Position numbers and translations under genes: made by a program
In this document: one piece after another, positions 46,615 through 58,396 of the stretch
Layout: each line of letters opens with the position of its first letter
Numbering within the stretch: position 1 is the stretch's first letter
NCBI GenBank assembly: GCA_940337035.1
Contig: OW679197.1
Coordinates: 39,252,466-39,316,465, forward strand
Direction of reading: 5' to 3'
Source: Agriotes lineatus
Lineage: Eukaryota > Arthropoda > Insecta > Coleoptera > Elateridae
DNA: 64,000 nt
The notes under the pieces: model-generated
Seen by the model: the letters and a program-made list of their open reading frames with translations, nothing else
Told to the model about the DNA's origin: nothing
Databases searched by the model: none

Positions 46615-46874
46615 ATGATATGTTTTTCGGACTTTTTCCACTGTCTAGGGTGTAAATCACACAACGTTTCGGGAGTTTTGATCTACTCCCGTCTTCAGGT
46701 GTTCCTGGTAAGTCCTGAGAAGGACTGATATTATACGTTTTTCTACGTAAATTTGTGCCTCCCCCGGGGTTTGAACCCGGGACCGCTGATCGCTGGTCTG
46801 CCACTCTAACCACTAGGCCACCACGTTGTGTGATTTACACCCTAGACAGTGGAAAAAGTCTGAAAACATATCAT
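46615..46874 (-). mobile_element. tRNA-derived SINE flanked by inverted copies of its own 3' sequence
   Basis: On the minus strand the tRNA-like head has A box tggcctagtggttagagtgg (46820-46801) and B box gggttcaaaccccgg (about 46780-46766). The body includes a gggagtagatcaaaactccc hairpin, and the 3' part begins cgttgtgtgatttacacc (to about 46615). A 52-bp copy of that 3' part, inverted and nearly identical (46823-46874), sits directly upstream of the head. The T-arm pairs well but the acceptor ends do not close, so it is a SINE head and not a tRNA gene. Confidence 0.8.
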
Positions 46875-47597
46875 AATAGACCACTGCCAAAAAATGACAT
46901 TCAGAGAAAAACAGTAACTAAACTAAAGATCTAATTGAATTTTCCCGTTTCTTGTCTGTTTTGGAGGATTGTGGAAAGGTTGGCGGGATTGCCCAATCAA
47001 TTTGAATTTTACAATAATTTTTGGAATTTGTATTGGTTATCTAGCTAAGAAAGGTACAGCAGACCATTCTAGCTTTGCGGTCTACGTAGGCCATATAATT
47101 ACTGAAATTTAAAAGTTGGTACACCACTGATATGTCCTGTCATTTTATCTAAATCAGGCTATCAAGTTAATATCAGTTTGATAGATGTTAAAAACTGTTA
47201 CCAATATGAGCTTAGAAATTACTAGATTCCAATATTAGTTTAGGTTTTTGCCGCCAGCAAAGTTAGAATGGTTCTTATGTATGCCAGTTTCTTCTGGTTC
47301 AAAGATTACTTGAATTCTATTCTATGGGATGCATCTTGCATTATAGTAGAAGGGATGTCAAGAATATTTTAAATAAAAAGTTGATGTGAAATGAATTGGA
47401 AATGGTAGTCGTATACCTTGGCGAACAATGTTTTAAGTGTTTCAAAGAATAGTTTATGTTAGTAGTTCACAACTCTAAACTATTTTCAGATTATTTTCAA
47501 ATTCACATTGGTAGAGTATGTAATCAACAAGGCAAATATGTACGACAAAAATTTCACGTGGGAGTGCACTTATCAGCTGTTTAGATACTTACGACAG
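46875..47597. other. Non-coding stretch
   Basis: No gene or repeat recognised. Confidence 0.4.
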
Positions 47598-47599
47598 TA

Positions 47600-48332
47600 C
47601 AGGGTTATTCATTATAAATTACCCACCCCTTATCATCGTTATTATTGCCTATAGAAAAAAAAGTTTTAAATAAAAGTTATGTGGTTATAACTGAATTTTG
47701 TTAAAATGCTATCAAAAGTACAGTGGCGTGCATAATTAAGGGGATACAAAAAAGTAATATATTTTTTTAAATGGAACACCCTGTATATTATAAAATTTTT
47801 GGAATGATCTTTCTTTCCTGATTTCAAAAATATACCATATGTTACCCCTACCGTTGGACGATTTGGATACAACACCCTGTATGCTCTTTTTGCTGCACGT
47901 TTATTTTTGTTATTTTCTATATAACAAGTAAATATTTGAACTTTTTCTTCCTCACTATAAACCATTTTGATTATTTCATTAAAGAAATGTCACTTATCAA
48001 ACAAAGTAGTTGTTATTTTCATAGCTTACTTTAATAATGTTAATGATATTCGACGTTTAATAACTCAAAAACGGTATAAGGTAGGGGTAACATATGGTAT
48101 ATTTTTGAAATCAGGAAAGAAAGATCATTCCAAAAATTTAATAATATACAGGGTGTTCCATTAAAAAAAATATATTACTTTTTTGTATCCCCTTAATTAT
48201 GCACGCCACTGTACTTTTGATAGCATTTTAACAAAATTCAGTTATAACCACATAACTTTTATTTAAAAAAAAATTTTCTATAGGCAATAATAACGATGAT
48301 AAGGGGTGGGTAATTTATAATGAATAACCCTG
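47600..48332. mobile_element. Internally deleted DD41D-type element (lineage 4)
   Basis: It is flanked by TA (47598-47599 and 48333-48334) and bounded by inverted cagggttattcattataaat ends. The TIRs are about 253 bp (47600-47852 and 48080-48332) and nearly identical. The core keeps only the first codons of a transposase on the minus strand. It is a non-autonomous derivative. Confidence 0.88.
47848..47965 (-). pseudogene. N-terminal remnant of a DD41D-type transposase
   Basis: MVYSEEEKVQIFTCYIENN and KRAAKRAYRVLYPNRP match the start of the lineage 2 transposase (MERYSNREKVDMYDCFILCR and QDMYFQRYPERRQPG), i.e. the DUF4817-type HTH. After about 37 codons the frame enters the left TIR, so all catalytic sequence has been deleted. 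Confidence 0.75.
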
Positions 48333-48469
48333 TACCTAATGTCATCGAGTTTTAGATTATGTCTTTTTTTCAAACTTTTAACGTCTTTTTGTATCGAAAA
48401 AATTTTTTGTTGCTTAGGTGTTTTTCTATTAATATAAAAGTATTTTTAGGCCAAAATGTATCTTAAAAT

Positions 48470-48620
48470 ATCAGATATGGCGCTAGCGGCAATCGTGCCA
48501 CCGTGTCATTTATAAGGCAGCGATAAGCAAGCACGATAGGTGGGCGTTCATATGTGACCCGTTAAAGCGTTTGACTAGCAATTGGATTCCACAGGTTCGA
48601 ATCCCAGCGACTGGGATTTG
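48470..48620 (+). repeat. tRNA-like segment related to the tail of repeat A
   Basis: gtgacccgttaaagcgtttgactagcaattgg is followed by a B box (caggttcgaatcccag at about 48592). The order of words (gtcatttataa, then gtgggcg, then the B box) parallels the tail of repeat A at 53170-53280. It is probably a SINE remnant. Confidence 0.5.
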
Positions 48621-50612
48621 TTTAGTATTTGCGAATTAATGTAATTCGAATTACTAAGTGTTTCTCTTAATTTGTTCAATATTATTAATAACATTGAGAT
48701 GTTTTTGTCTATTTTTAACACTCGTGTGTTGCACTGTCTTTATTTTATTTTATTAAAGACGTTAAAACATATCTTGTAACTTTTTTATTTACAATTCGAT
48801 TTTTAAAATGGAAAAACCATTTTGATTAGGCTAAGTTTACCTATTTATGTTGGGGGCAGAAGCTAGTAGTAGATTAATTTAAGGGTTTCGATGGTTGCCA
48901 ATGTTTAAAGTGGCAAATGTAAAGCTTGATAAATTCTTTCTCGGTAGTAAAAATTCTACAACCGTACCTTATAATATATAAAATTCACGTTGAACTAATT
49001 TTCCTGAACAATATTTTACATTTGTTCGATTTCATTAACTATACTGAAACGAAAAATTCTACAATTTTCTTATAATTATATGAATGTTAGCTTGGAAAAA
49101 GGTTAAATCACTTCATGGTATTTTCTAGCCATTGCGTAGCTATTACCATTATTAGGATTATCTAATGGCAAAGCCACAGTACCCAGTAATAAAATCCTGC
49201 TTTACGATCGCGTGAGCATCGCAATTGCTTTTGACCTTGACAGCAATCTGTTATATCGAAATTTTACATCACGAAAAGGCCGTTAATTTACCGTCAACAT
49301 AAACCCGATACTGATATTGCTAGTTTAAGCTAGTCTTCCCGTAGTAATTGCTGTAATATCTTTGTTACCTCTACTGTTTACTTCTGCCCTTTGCAGCAGC
49401 ATCGGGATGGGCTGAATCATTTCCCGAATTATTAATTAATTAAACTGCGAAAATCGAGCCATTAGAAGCGATTAAGCGGCGTGCTAAATTAGAATGCCAC
49501 ACACTAAATGGCGGCAATTATTCCAAACGCAGCTCAGTCATCTTTGAATTTAATTATTATGTAATTGAGATAAATTTTTCTATGGCAATTGGGCTATTCG
49601 TTCAGTTAAATTCCGTTATAATTTTCAGGATTTTTAATTTGTCGCCGTAGTCACAATAGCAGCTCGATTTAAGAAATAATTCGGCAATTTTCTTCGCACG
49701 CGTTAATGCTTTAAATTACTGAATTGCTGAGGTATCTCATGCACTCGTGTGGATAATTATTTTGTTTTTCAAGCGTCCTGACGTGTAAATGATGAGGCTT
49801 AAACTTTCTTGTAGAAGTTTGTAAGAGAAACGATAAATCGTTGGAAACCTTCCCAGACCAAATGTGCTCTTATTTTGAATTGCTTTATTTCCAGATTTTT
49901 CCATAATATGACATGATTCAATTTTATGTTGAGATCTAGCAGATTCTAGCCATATTCTAATGAACTTCATTTACAATGTTACCGAAACATAATTTTCGAT
50001 TGATATATTTTTGCTTATGTTCGAAAATATGTCTAGCTTTTCTATAGTTTATTAATATACCTTTTAAGTTTTTAATAACAATTACATTTCTCCATGGATT
50101 CTCATATGTAATTTCGAATCTTTACCTACAATTGTTAAAAAAGATATAAGAACATCCTTTCAGATACTTGAAACGTAAAAATGCCTCTGATTTTTTGGCT
50201 TTGGAATTTATGCTAAATTTTATATATAATATTTTAAAATAATTTTTATTCCTAAATTTTGTTTCATATCATATTAGTAAATCCACAAAATGTAATCGTT
50301 TATTAGATCTTGTAAACAGCAATTTTATGTAAAAATATTACACGAGTTTTAAACTCTTTTGATTGGAAATAAAATGATCCTTGACGACAAATTTGAACCA
50401 ATAAAAATTTCTTGGTAAACATAACAGCGTTTAGTAAAAATTAAAATGAAAATATTCTTGTGTGTACACTTATATGCGATATTTTTTTAGAAAACTTGAA
50501 TTTCCGGTTATTTAATAACTTTATTGTGTTAGTTAAACATTTAATGTAAATTGTTACTGTTTATAATATATACAAGTGCCTAAACTCCCCATTTTTATAA
50601 AATCGGGTGAAT
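48621..50612. other. Non-coding AT-rich stretch
   Basis: No gene recognised. A 77-codon minus-strand frame at 49737-49970 lacks any family feature. Confidence 0.4.
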
Positions 50613-50774
50613 TTCTAAAATAGTGTTTAATATCATGATTGCAGGTTTATTTTTGTATAATAATATATTTCTAAAATATATTTATTTCAATATAACATGT
50701 TCTATAAGTGTTGCAAATTGTCAATGTTTTAGTTGCGTTGCTGAACGATTTTTAAATATTTCAGTGGTCATTTC

Positions 50775-51002
50775 CTAGTGTGTCATGTGACAGTTGCCGG
50801 TGCAATACCTCAAGGTGGGGCACCGGCGTAATTTATATTGCGGAATAATAAATTGTATGTCTCCTTTAGGTTCAGTTAAATTGTTAGTCCGCACAGCACG
50901 CAAGCCAAAGTCTAGACCTTCCACGTACAATTCACGAAAAGCACCTGTTGAGGTGTTCAATTTGAACACAATGCCGTGGTGATTAAACTTGTTTATCTTC
51001 AT
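50775..51002. other. Frame open on both strands, preserved in both duplicate copies
   Basis: The minus-strand frame of 75 codons (begins MKINKFNHHGIVFKLNTSTG) and the plus-strand frame of 62 codons at 50794-50982 are both intact here and in copy 2 (55798-56025 and 55817-56005). I recognise no family. A fossil exon is possible, but a chance overlap in less AT-rich sequence is also possible. Confidence 0.3.
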
Positions 51003-51172
51003 CAGTATTGTTATAGGCTCTTAAACAAATTAATTTTAGTATCGTTAAGAGCTTCATTACCGCACTCAGTGCGGTAATGAATATTACCGCACTCTTTTTG
51101 TATCAAGAAATACATTAAACCAGAATTTATTGATGAAGATAAAATATTGAACAATGCACGTTTGTTTATGGC

Positions 51173-51250
51173 ACTTAACGAGACTCGTTTGATTGCCGCA
51201 AAACTCGGCTCACCGCCTCGTTTTTGGCAATCAAACTCGTGTCGTTAAGA
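51173..51250. repeat. Foldback hairpin acttaacgagactcg, copy 1
   Basis: acttaacgagactcgtttga pairs with tcaaactcgtgtcgttaaga; inner arms include tgccgcaaaactcgg. The copy 2 counterpart is at about 56168-56242. Confidence 0.7.
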
Positions 51251-52135
51251 TGCTCATAATCAAACTTGTATCGTTAATATTTATAACACTACAGTGTCAA
51301 GACTACCATCGTCAAGATATAGCGACCCTTTCAATTCATTAAATTTTACTCTATTATGGGACATATTGCAACAAAAATTCGTTTATGTGTAGTCACCAAT
51401 AAGTATATGCTTTCCTATAAAAATGATCCAGCAATCGTACCACTGTCATTTCTTTCAAATCTCTCGATTTTTTGAAAACACATTAAGAGAGCCTTTAGAA
51501 TTGTAGAACTTCAAAAATTTCCAGTTAGCATTAATTTCCTCTGATGCAAATAGAAAGATGTGACTATAAATGCATCTATGGGTTCTTTTAGGCTGTACAG
51601 TCATTTATCTAAAATACAGAAATTGCATTGTGTTTGACTGCGTGTTAACTGGATATAATTAAAAACATTTGCAATTACCTGATAAGTAGAAATAACGGAA
51701 ATAGTACATTACGTTCAAATTAATAAATTTATTGGCTTTTAATGTTACCTCTTCGATGACGTCTGATAGTCAATTGTTACCTACCTGCATCTTGTTCGAT
51801 CTAATATAAAATGGATTTTTCTGCTACTGCTGCATAGATGGTCTCTAAATGGTTACTTTAAAACATTCCTTTTTAGTTTTATGAGAAAGATTATCATTTA
51901 ACAATGTTTACCATTGATTTGTAGTAACTCTAACCATTGTTCCTAAATTTTACGAGTTGCTCAACCTTAAAATAATTCTATTTAAATGCAGTCCATATTT
52001 TTCAATATTTTTCATTCGTTTTGTTTTATTTTGGATACGAGATTCAGATTCAATGTTATTTTTGTACTTTCTCATTAAATGGCCATTGTTTTGCTGCTAA
52101 TTGTGTCTATAATTTGTAGTAAAATATTTGTTCTT

Positions 52136-52258
52136 CTATTTTGCGTTTAGAATAACTCCATTGTAGTACCCAAATGACGTCATTTGAGCGTTAGAATAAG
52201 TCGCTATGAAATGACGTCATTTGGGTGCTAGAATGGAGTTATTCTAAATGCAAAATAG
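52136..52258. repeat. Palindrome with duplicated aaatgacgtcattt, copy 1
   Basis: ctattttgcgtttagaataa pairs with ttattctaaatgcaaaatag, and both arms contain acccaaatgacgtcattt or its inverse. In copy 2 the left arm has lost about 40 bp. Confidence 0.8.
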
Positions 52259-52329
52259 AAACATTTTTATTTTTTAATTTATAAAATGGTATAAAGCGGC
52301 AAAATAGAAAAAAATTGTATAAAACACTC

Positions 52330-52431
52330 GTTGCAGAAAGTTTTTCAAGCACTCATTTCTTCCTCAACTTGCCGCTATGCGGCTCGTTTCGGAATTTCAA
52401 ATTCGTGCTTGAATAACCTTCTGCAACTTGT
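52330..52431. repeat. Foldback hairpin cactcgttgcagaa, copy 1
   Basis: ttgcagaaagtttttcaagc pairs with gcttgaataaccttctgcaa around gccgctatgcggc. Copy 2 counterpart at 58291-58396. Confidence 0.75.
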
Positions 52432-52811
52432 ATTTTAATATACTATTCTAACGTTTCTGGAATTTATCAGTTTAATTAAATGTGGTCTCCATTTCTATTT
52501 CTTAATTGTGTGAATTAATTCAGCATTTGCATCTTAGAATATTTATTATTTCAACACCGATACATATATTTAATAATAACAATAATAATATTTATTCTGT
52601 ATCGGTACACTAGGAAAGTATATAATAACTATATAGGATTATTCAAAGAGCAAACCTGTTTTTCTGTGTCTTCATGAAGCTATGAAGCTTGCGCTGGTGA
52701 GAGTGGTGTGTATTTCTATTACAACAATTGTTTTACAATGATAAACTGATTGTTTCAATATTGAATGGATCCACTCAGTAATTTTTACTTTTTTTATCTA
52801 AAATATGAATA

Positions 52812-53285
52812 AAGTACTGTAATCTTCACGTTTCAGGGTCCCTGGATGACAAAAAACCCTTTTTTCAATTCCGTTTGTCAGTCCACCAGTCTGTTTGTCC
52901 GCGTGTGTCCGGCGGTATAGCTAAAAACTATTTGTTAGAGGAAGATTATATTTGTGGATTATATGTCTGCCTAGCTTTAGCCAAATATATACAGTGTGAG
53001 CATTTTAAAAGAATAACATATTGTTTATTTTTGCTTTAACTGCAGAACTATTAGTTAGATAAAAATAATATTTTGCACATAGCTCAGTTTTTTATCCTTG
53101 TCGTAAATAGACATATTTTGGAGCCCACAGATGCAGAGTAAACAACCTACATCGGACCTGTCATCACCTCGTCATTTATAATCCAGTCGTAAGCGAATGT
53201 AGTACATGCGGTGGTCTCGTGGGCGAAAGGTTAAATAGTCAGCTAACAATCGGGTTCCGCAAGTTCGAATTCTACCGGATACAAA
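52812..53285 (+). repeat. Dispersed repeat A, copy 4, with tRNA-like tail
   Basis: cttcacgtttcagggtccct, then gtccgcgtgtgtccggcggtatag, tatgtctgcctagc, and a tRNA-like tail (about 53209-53280) with the B-box-like caagttcgaattctacc. It shares block order with copy 1 at 3806-5170. Confidence 0.7.
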
Positions 53286-53879
53286 GTTTTTTTAAATTTG
53301 CAATTGATATAATGTTCATTAGTAAGTATTATCGTTTACTGTCTCAGTATTAATATCAGCGTTAAGATATTTGTAACTTTTTGTGACTGCACTTGCCAAG
53401 GAAGATCGGCGAAAACTCCTTTACATATTTTTGGTTTTCACTATTCATATAGATTGGATGTTTTAGAGAATATTGAAATCTTTTACTTAACAAATTGCAT
53501 ATTTCAATATAAATCCTTCTAAATCGAATCAATGATAGGGCACAAAACATACTTAGGAAATTTATCAACACATATGCCTCGGCTGCGGCCGAAGATGGCT
53601 TATGTGGTTATTAACAGGCTCTCGGCTTACATTAAAAGTAAGAAGTGTTCTGATCTTTAAAAAATCCAGATGTTGAAACTTCAATGAATATCATTTTAAG
53701 CCCAACTAAAAATAAATAGAATATATTAGATGCTTCTCATCCTTTTTACTTGAAGTTGCCGATTGCGTTAGTAGCAATTGCGATTTTTATTTTTAAGTTT
53801 TCTATATTTTTCAGTTGTTAGGCAAGAAAATATCTAAGAAGTGGCTTCTGAAGATATTGTAATACAATGTTCAATAGTT

Positions 53880-54610
53880 TACTCTCTTCTTCTTCTTTAG
53901 CAGCCCCTCCTTATCCACTTCTGGACATAGGCGTCTCCTCTCTGTTTCCAGTCTCTCTTGTTTTGTACCACACGTTGCCAATTCCTTTGAAATTTTTCTG
54001 TGATGTCGTCAGTCTATCGTCTTTGAGGTTGTCCTACGCTATGATTGTATAGTATTGTTCTCCACTGCAAAATTTGTTTCGTCCATCGTGTCGTCTCATG
54101 CCTTACCACCTGTCCTCTCCAGCTATACTTTAACCTCGCTATTCTCTGTACGACATCTTTATTCGCCTTCTAATGTCATTATTACTGATGTCGTCTCTGA
54201 GGCTTTTACCCAGCATGATACGCTCAATAGCTCTTTGGGTTATTCTTAGTTTGTCTGCTGAGCTGACTGTTAGTGACATAGTTTCCATATCAATAGTCTT
54301 CCCCGGAAGAATGCACATATTGAATACTTTCTTCTTTAGGTTTATTGGGATATTCGGGCCTTTAAGAACAAATCCTAGTTTTTCGGTTGCCGCCCATGTC
54401 ATCCAGATGGTGGAAATGTCGTTCGTTGATCCTATCAGTTTCTCGTCCTAATTAAGTTCTTTGAAAATTTCTTCCAAGGCTATATAGAGTAAACAGATTT
54501 GGAGAGATGGTGTCTCCTTGTCACTGTCCTCGCCCCACCTGGATTTTGTTCATTGTTAGGCTATCGGTGAAATTGACTAGAAAGGTAGCCGTGTCAAATA
54601 TTATTTTATT
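53880..54610 (-). pseudogene. RTE-type LINE, 3' part of RT with internal deletion (copy 1)
   Basis: On the minus strand: TATFLVNFTDSLTMNKIQVG, then (other frame) GDTISPNLFTLYS and EEIFKELN. Then come ATEKLGFVLKGPNIPINLKK, KVFNMCILPGKTIDMETMSL and ADKLRITQRAIERIMLGKSL. The end has WTKQILQWRT, RRxTDDI and GDAYVQKWI. These are the blocks after the polymerase centre in RTE/BovB-type LINEs. The FADD region between ELN and ATEKLGF is deleted, and stops occur. The element is dead. Confidence 0.75.
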
Positions 54611-55035
54611 ATTTATTTTAATTATTCTGATGCAATTTTGTGCTTGTATTTTCTCATACATCTGTAACATCTAATTGTTTTTTCAAAGTATTTATTAAAC
54701 CAGCGAACTCAGTAATTTTCCAGCCACATATTCCATCTTCATCATGCATCATGATGACCATTTTAAGTCGTCGCTTCAATAGTTCTCTAACATTTTTTAC
54801 ACTGTTTGCCTGTCTTAATGAAGATTTAGGATCCTCTTAGTGCTCTTAAGGTTTTCAGGCTCTTTTCAAAGGATTCCAACGATTCGAGATTACATCACAA
54901 ATCATCCCAAATCCAACTAATGACAAGTTATAACACAGGGCCACCGGACTAAATTCTAGTAATCTGAAATAAATTAGGCGGATATTAAACGAGGAAAATA
55001 ATTCGAAAATAGACTTTAATCCTCGCCGATTTGAC

Positions 55036-55503
55036 TTGAACCTGGAGGCATCCAGTGGCGTGCTGCGGCCGCAAGAATGCCCTGGCTACTCATCTGGTCC
55101 GCTGGTCCGCCGGACCAAAATTTCGAATTCCAGCGTCTGCTGCGGCCGCAGCACGGGTGCTTCGCACTCTAAACTACCTTCTGGTGTACCTGCTTACACC
55201 CACTTGCTCTGCAGCCGGCTGTATAGAATCTTAACATTCTTGGCGCTACGTGTTGTTAGTTTCTTGCAGGCTGTGAGACGGTCATACGTTCATGGCCATG
55301 CTCGACGTCTTGGTGCCGGTGGGTGCGCGCAATTGTTTTTGATCAGGGTCGGTTGCAGGATTTTTGTGTCTGTGCTTGTTTGTGCTCGATCGCTGCATTT
55401 TGTGGAATGTCGCAGGGGGTCGCTAATTGACCGGATAATTCCTAAATTAAATAGTGCCCACGTAGGTAGGAGAAAGCGCCATGAGGATCTTGAAGCACTA
55501 CTG
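55036..55503 (+). promoter_or_regulatory. GC-rich segment ending in a splice donor, candidate 5' exon (copy 1)
   Basis: This CpG-containing segment stands out from AT-rich surroundings and ends at a consensus donor (CTACTG|GTAAGTG, 55503/55504). A short frame with good context starts at 55481 (gcgccATGAGG, MRILKHYW-type, eight codons before the donor). A longer frame of about 156 codons is open from 55036. It is either the promoter and first exon of an unidentified gene or an exon of a non-coding RNA. Two NotI-like gcggccgc sites lie in the first 120 bp. Confidence 0.4.
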
Positions 55504-55536
55504 GTAAGTGTTTTTTTGTGTTAAATGCAGATGCAT

Positions 55537-55636
55537 NNNNNNNNNNNNNNNNNNNNNNNNNNNNNNNNNNNNNNNNNNNNNNNNNNNNNNNNNNNNNNNN
55601 NNNNNNNNNNNNNNNNNNNNNNNNNNNNNNNNNNNN
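55537..55636. other. Assembly gap (100 N) between duplicate copies
   Basis: Exactly 100 N. The true size is unknown, and the right edge of copy 1 and left edge of copy 2 are both hidden here. Confidence 0.99.
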
Positions 55637-56289
55637 TTCAAAAATAGCGTTTAATATCATGATTACAGGTTTATTTTTGTATAATAATATATTTCTAAAA
55701 TATATACTTTCAATATAACATGTTCTATAAGTGTTGCAAATTGTCAATATTTTAGTTGCGTTGCTGAACGATTTTTGAATATTTCAGTGGTTATTTCCTA
55801 GTGTGTCATGTGACAGTTGCCGGTGCAATACCTCAAGGTGGGGCACCGGCGTAATTTATATTGCGGAATAATACATTGTATGTCTCCTTTAGGTTCAGTT
55901 AAATTATTAGTCCGCACAGCACGCAAGCCAAAGTCTAGATCTTCCACGTACAATTCACGAAAAGCACCTGTTGAGGTGTTCAATTTGAACACAATGCCGT
56001 GGTGATTAATCTTGTTTATCTTCATCAGTATTGTTATAGACTCTTAAACAAATTAATTTTAGTATCGTTAAGAGCTTCATTACCGCACTCTTTTTGTATC
56101 AAGAAATACCTTAAACCAGAATTTATTGATGAAGATAAAATATTGAACAATACACGTTTGTTTATGGCACTAACGAGACTCGTTTGATTGTCGCAAAACT
56201 CGGCTCACCGCCGCGTTTTCGGCAATCAAACTCTTGTCGTTAAGATGCTCATAATCAAACTTGTATCGTTAATATCTATAACGCTACAG

Positions 56290-57285
56290 CAGTGATTCCC
56301 AAAGTGGGCGATATCGCCCCTTGGGGGGCGCTGGAACGATCCAGGGGGGGCGATAGTAGCCTCGGGTGCATTTGGGGGGCGGTGAATAAAAATAAGGGGG
56401 CGGTGAAAGCTTAAAGAAGGAAGAGAAGATAAGACGATTTAGAAAAACCATTCCTACATATTTCATCTGCTGTGTAACATAGTGTAACATTATTTTCCAA
56501 AGCAACACACAAAATGCAAGTTACAGGTTTATTTATTCCATGAAGACTATTTACTATTATTAAATGTTCTTATTCTGCTTCATACCATTTATTACTTTAT
56601 TTATTCAGTCTGTTTATTCTCCGTTTCTTTAATTTTTCTTTCTCACACCCTTTAATACACCATCTGGAAAGTAAATACTATTATAATAAAGGGCTTTTAT
56701 TATTCAAATTTGCTTTTACTCAAAATGCAGGTTACAAATTCAGAAAATATTTGCTTATTTTAAAAATATCATTTTCTCTAGCAATAATTTATACAAAATT
56801 TCTATATGGTATATTTTATTATAACATTTCACAATTGACTTTTTCAGATAATCATTTGAGTTTGGCTTTCACTTTAGTTATTCCGATTGTCAGTTAATAC
56901 CTACAAATTAAAATCTAAGCTCTGATGTTACCAAACAACTATCCCAACTAAATCAACTTATATGCTCGAAGCTTTTTAATAAACTATTCGCAATTTAACA
57001 GGAACTGTATCTAATGTATCATTCATTAAACAATTCTCAAATATTTATGTTGTGCTTTTAATGTATGAATCCTTCCTTGTACTTTTTAATTGTTAATTAA
57101 TTTATTCTTTCAAAATAATTTTCTACCTAGAAATACTCTTATAGATAATTATTATCAGTCTCAAGAAGCTATCACTACAATATCTTTCTGTTTGTTCGCT
57201 TAAAGAATATAGATTTCCAGGGGGCGCTGAATAATTTTTTTTTCTAAAAAGGGGGCGGTAGGCCAAATAAGTTTGGGAACCACTG
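56290..57285. mobile_element. Non-autonomous hAT-type element, 996 bp, only in copy 2
   Basis: Ends cagtgattcccaaag and gtttgggaaccactg are inverted copies of the classic hAT terminus. Perfect 8-bp duplications cgctacag flank it (56282-56289 and 57286-57293), and copy 1 has the uninterrupted site (cactacagtgtcaag near 51287). Subterminal G-rich runs (gggggcgg) occur at both ends. No transposase frame is present. Confidence 0.93.
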
Positions 57286-58290
57286 CGCTACAGTGTCAAG
57301 ACTACCATCGTCAAGATATAGCGACCCTTTCAATTCATTAAATTCTACTCTATTATGGGACATGTTGCAACAAAAATTCGTTTATGTGTAGTCACCAATA
57401 AGTATGCTTTTCTATACAAATGATCCAGCAATCGTACCACTGTCATTTTTTTTCAAATCTCTCGATTTTTTGAAAACACATTAAGAGAGCCTTTAGAATT
57501 GTAGAACTTCAAAAATTTCCAGTTAGCCTTAATTTTCTCTGATGTAAATAGAAAGATGTGACTATAAATGCATCTATGGGTTCTTTTAGGCTGTACAGTC
57601 ATTTATCTAAAATACAGAAATTGCATTGTGTTTGACTGCGTGTTAACTGGATATAATTAAAAACATTTGCAATTACCTGATAAGTAGATTATAACGGAAA
57701 TAGTACATTACGTTAAAATTAATAAATTTATTGGCTTTGAATGTTACCTCTTGGATGACGTCTGATAGTCAATTGTTACCTACTTGCATCTTGTTCGATC
57801 TAATATAAAATGTATTTTTCTCCTACTGCTGCATAGATGGTCTCCAAATGGTTACTTTAAGACATTCCTTTTTAGTTTTATGAGAAAGATTATCATTTAA
57901 CAATGTTTACCATTGATTTGTAGTAACTCTATTGTTCCTAAATTTTACGAGTTCCTCAACCTTAAAATAATTCTATTTAAATGCAGTCCATATTTTTCAA
58001 TATTTTTCATTCGTTTTGTTTTATTTTGGATACGAGATTCAGATTCAATGTTATTTTTGTATTTTCTCGTTAAACGGCCATTGTTTTGCTGCTAATTGTA
58101 TCTATAATTTGTAGTAAAATATTTGTTTTGCTATTTTGCGTTTAGAATAACTGGCTATAATATGTCGCTATGAAATGACGTCGTTTGGGTGCTAGAATGG
58201 AGTTATTCTAAATGCAAAATAGAAAACATTTTTGTTTTTTAATTTATAAAATGGTATAAAGCGGCAAAATAGAAAAAAAATTGTATAAAA

Positions 58291-58396
58291 CACTCGTTGT
58301 AGAAGGTTTTTCAAGCACTCATTTCTTCCTCAACTTGCCGCTATGCGGCTCGCTTCGGAATTTCAAATTCGTGCTTGAATAGCCTTCTGCAACTTG
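58291..58396. repeat. Foldback hairpin cactcgttgtagaa, copy 2
   Basis: Duplicate of 52330-52431 with a few substitutions. Confidence 0.75.

Larger units (their letters stand above)
50613..55536 (+). repeat. Duplicated block, copy 1
   Basis: It aligns with 55637-61534 in the same orientation over its whole length, with scattered substitutions and small indels. The alignment is still intact where copy 1 meets the N gap (gcagatgcat) and where copy 2 leaves it. Confidence 0.97.

Noticed and set aside
46764..46822. Functional tRNA gene on the minus strand
   Set aside because: The T-arm is good but no closing acceptor stem is present, and the segment is the head of a SINE.
53867..54451. Plus-strand frames in both duplicate copies (53867-54451 and 59837-60481)
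   Set aside because: They are antisense to the RTE reverse transcriptase, which is the strand with the conserved blocks.
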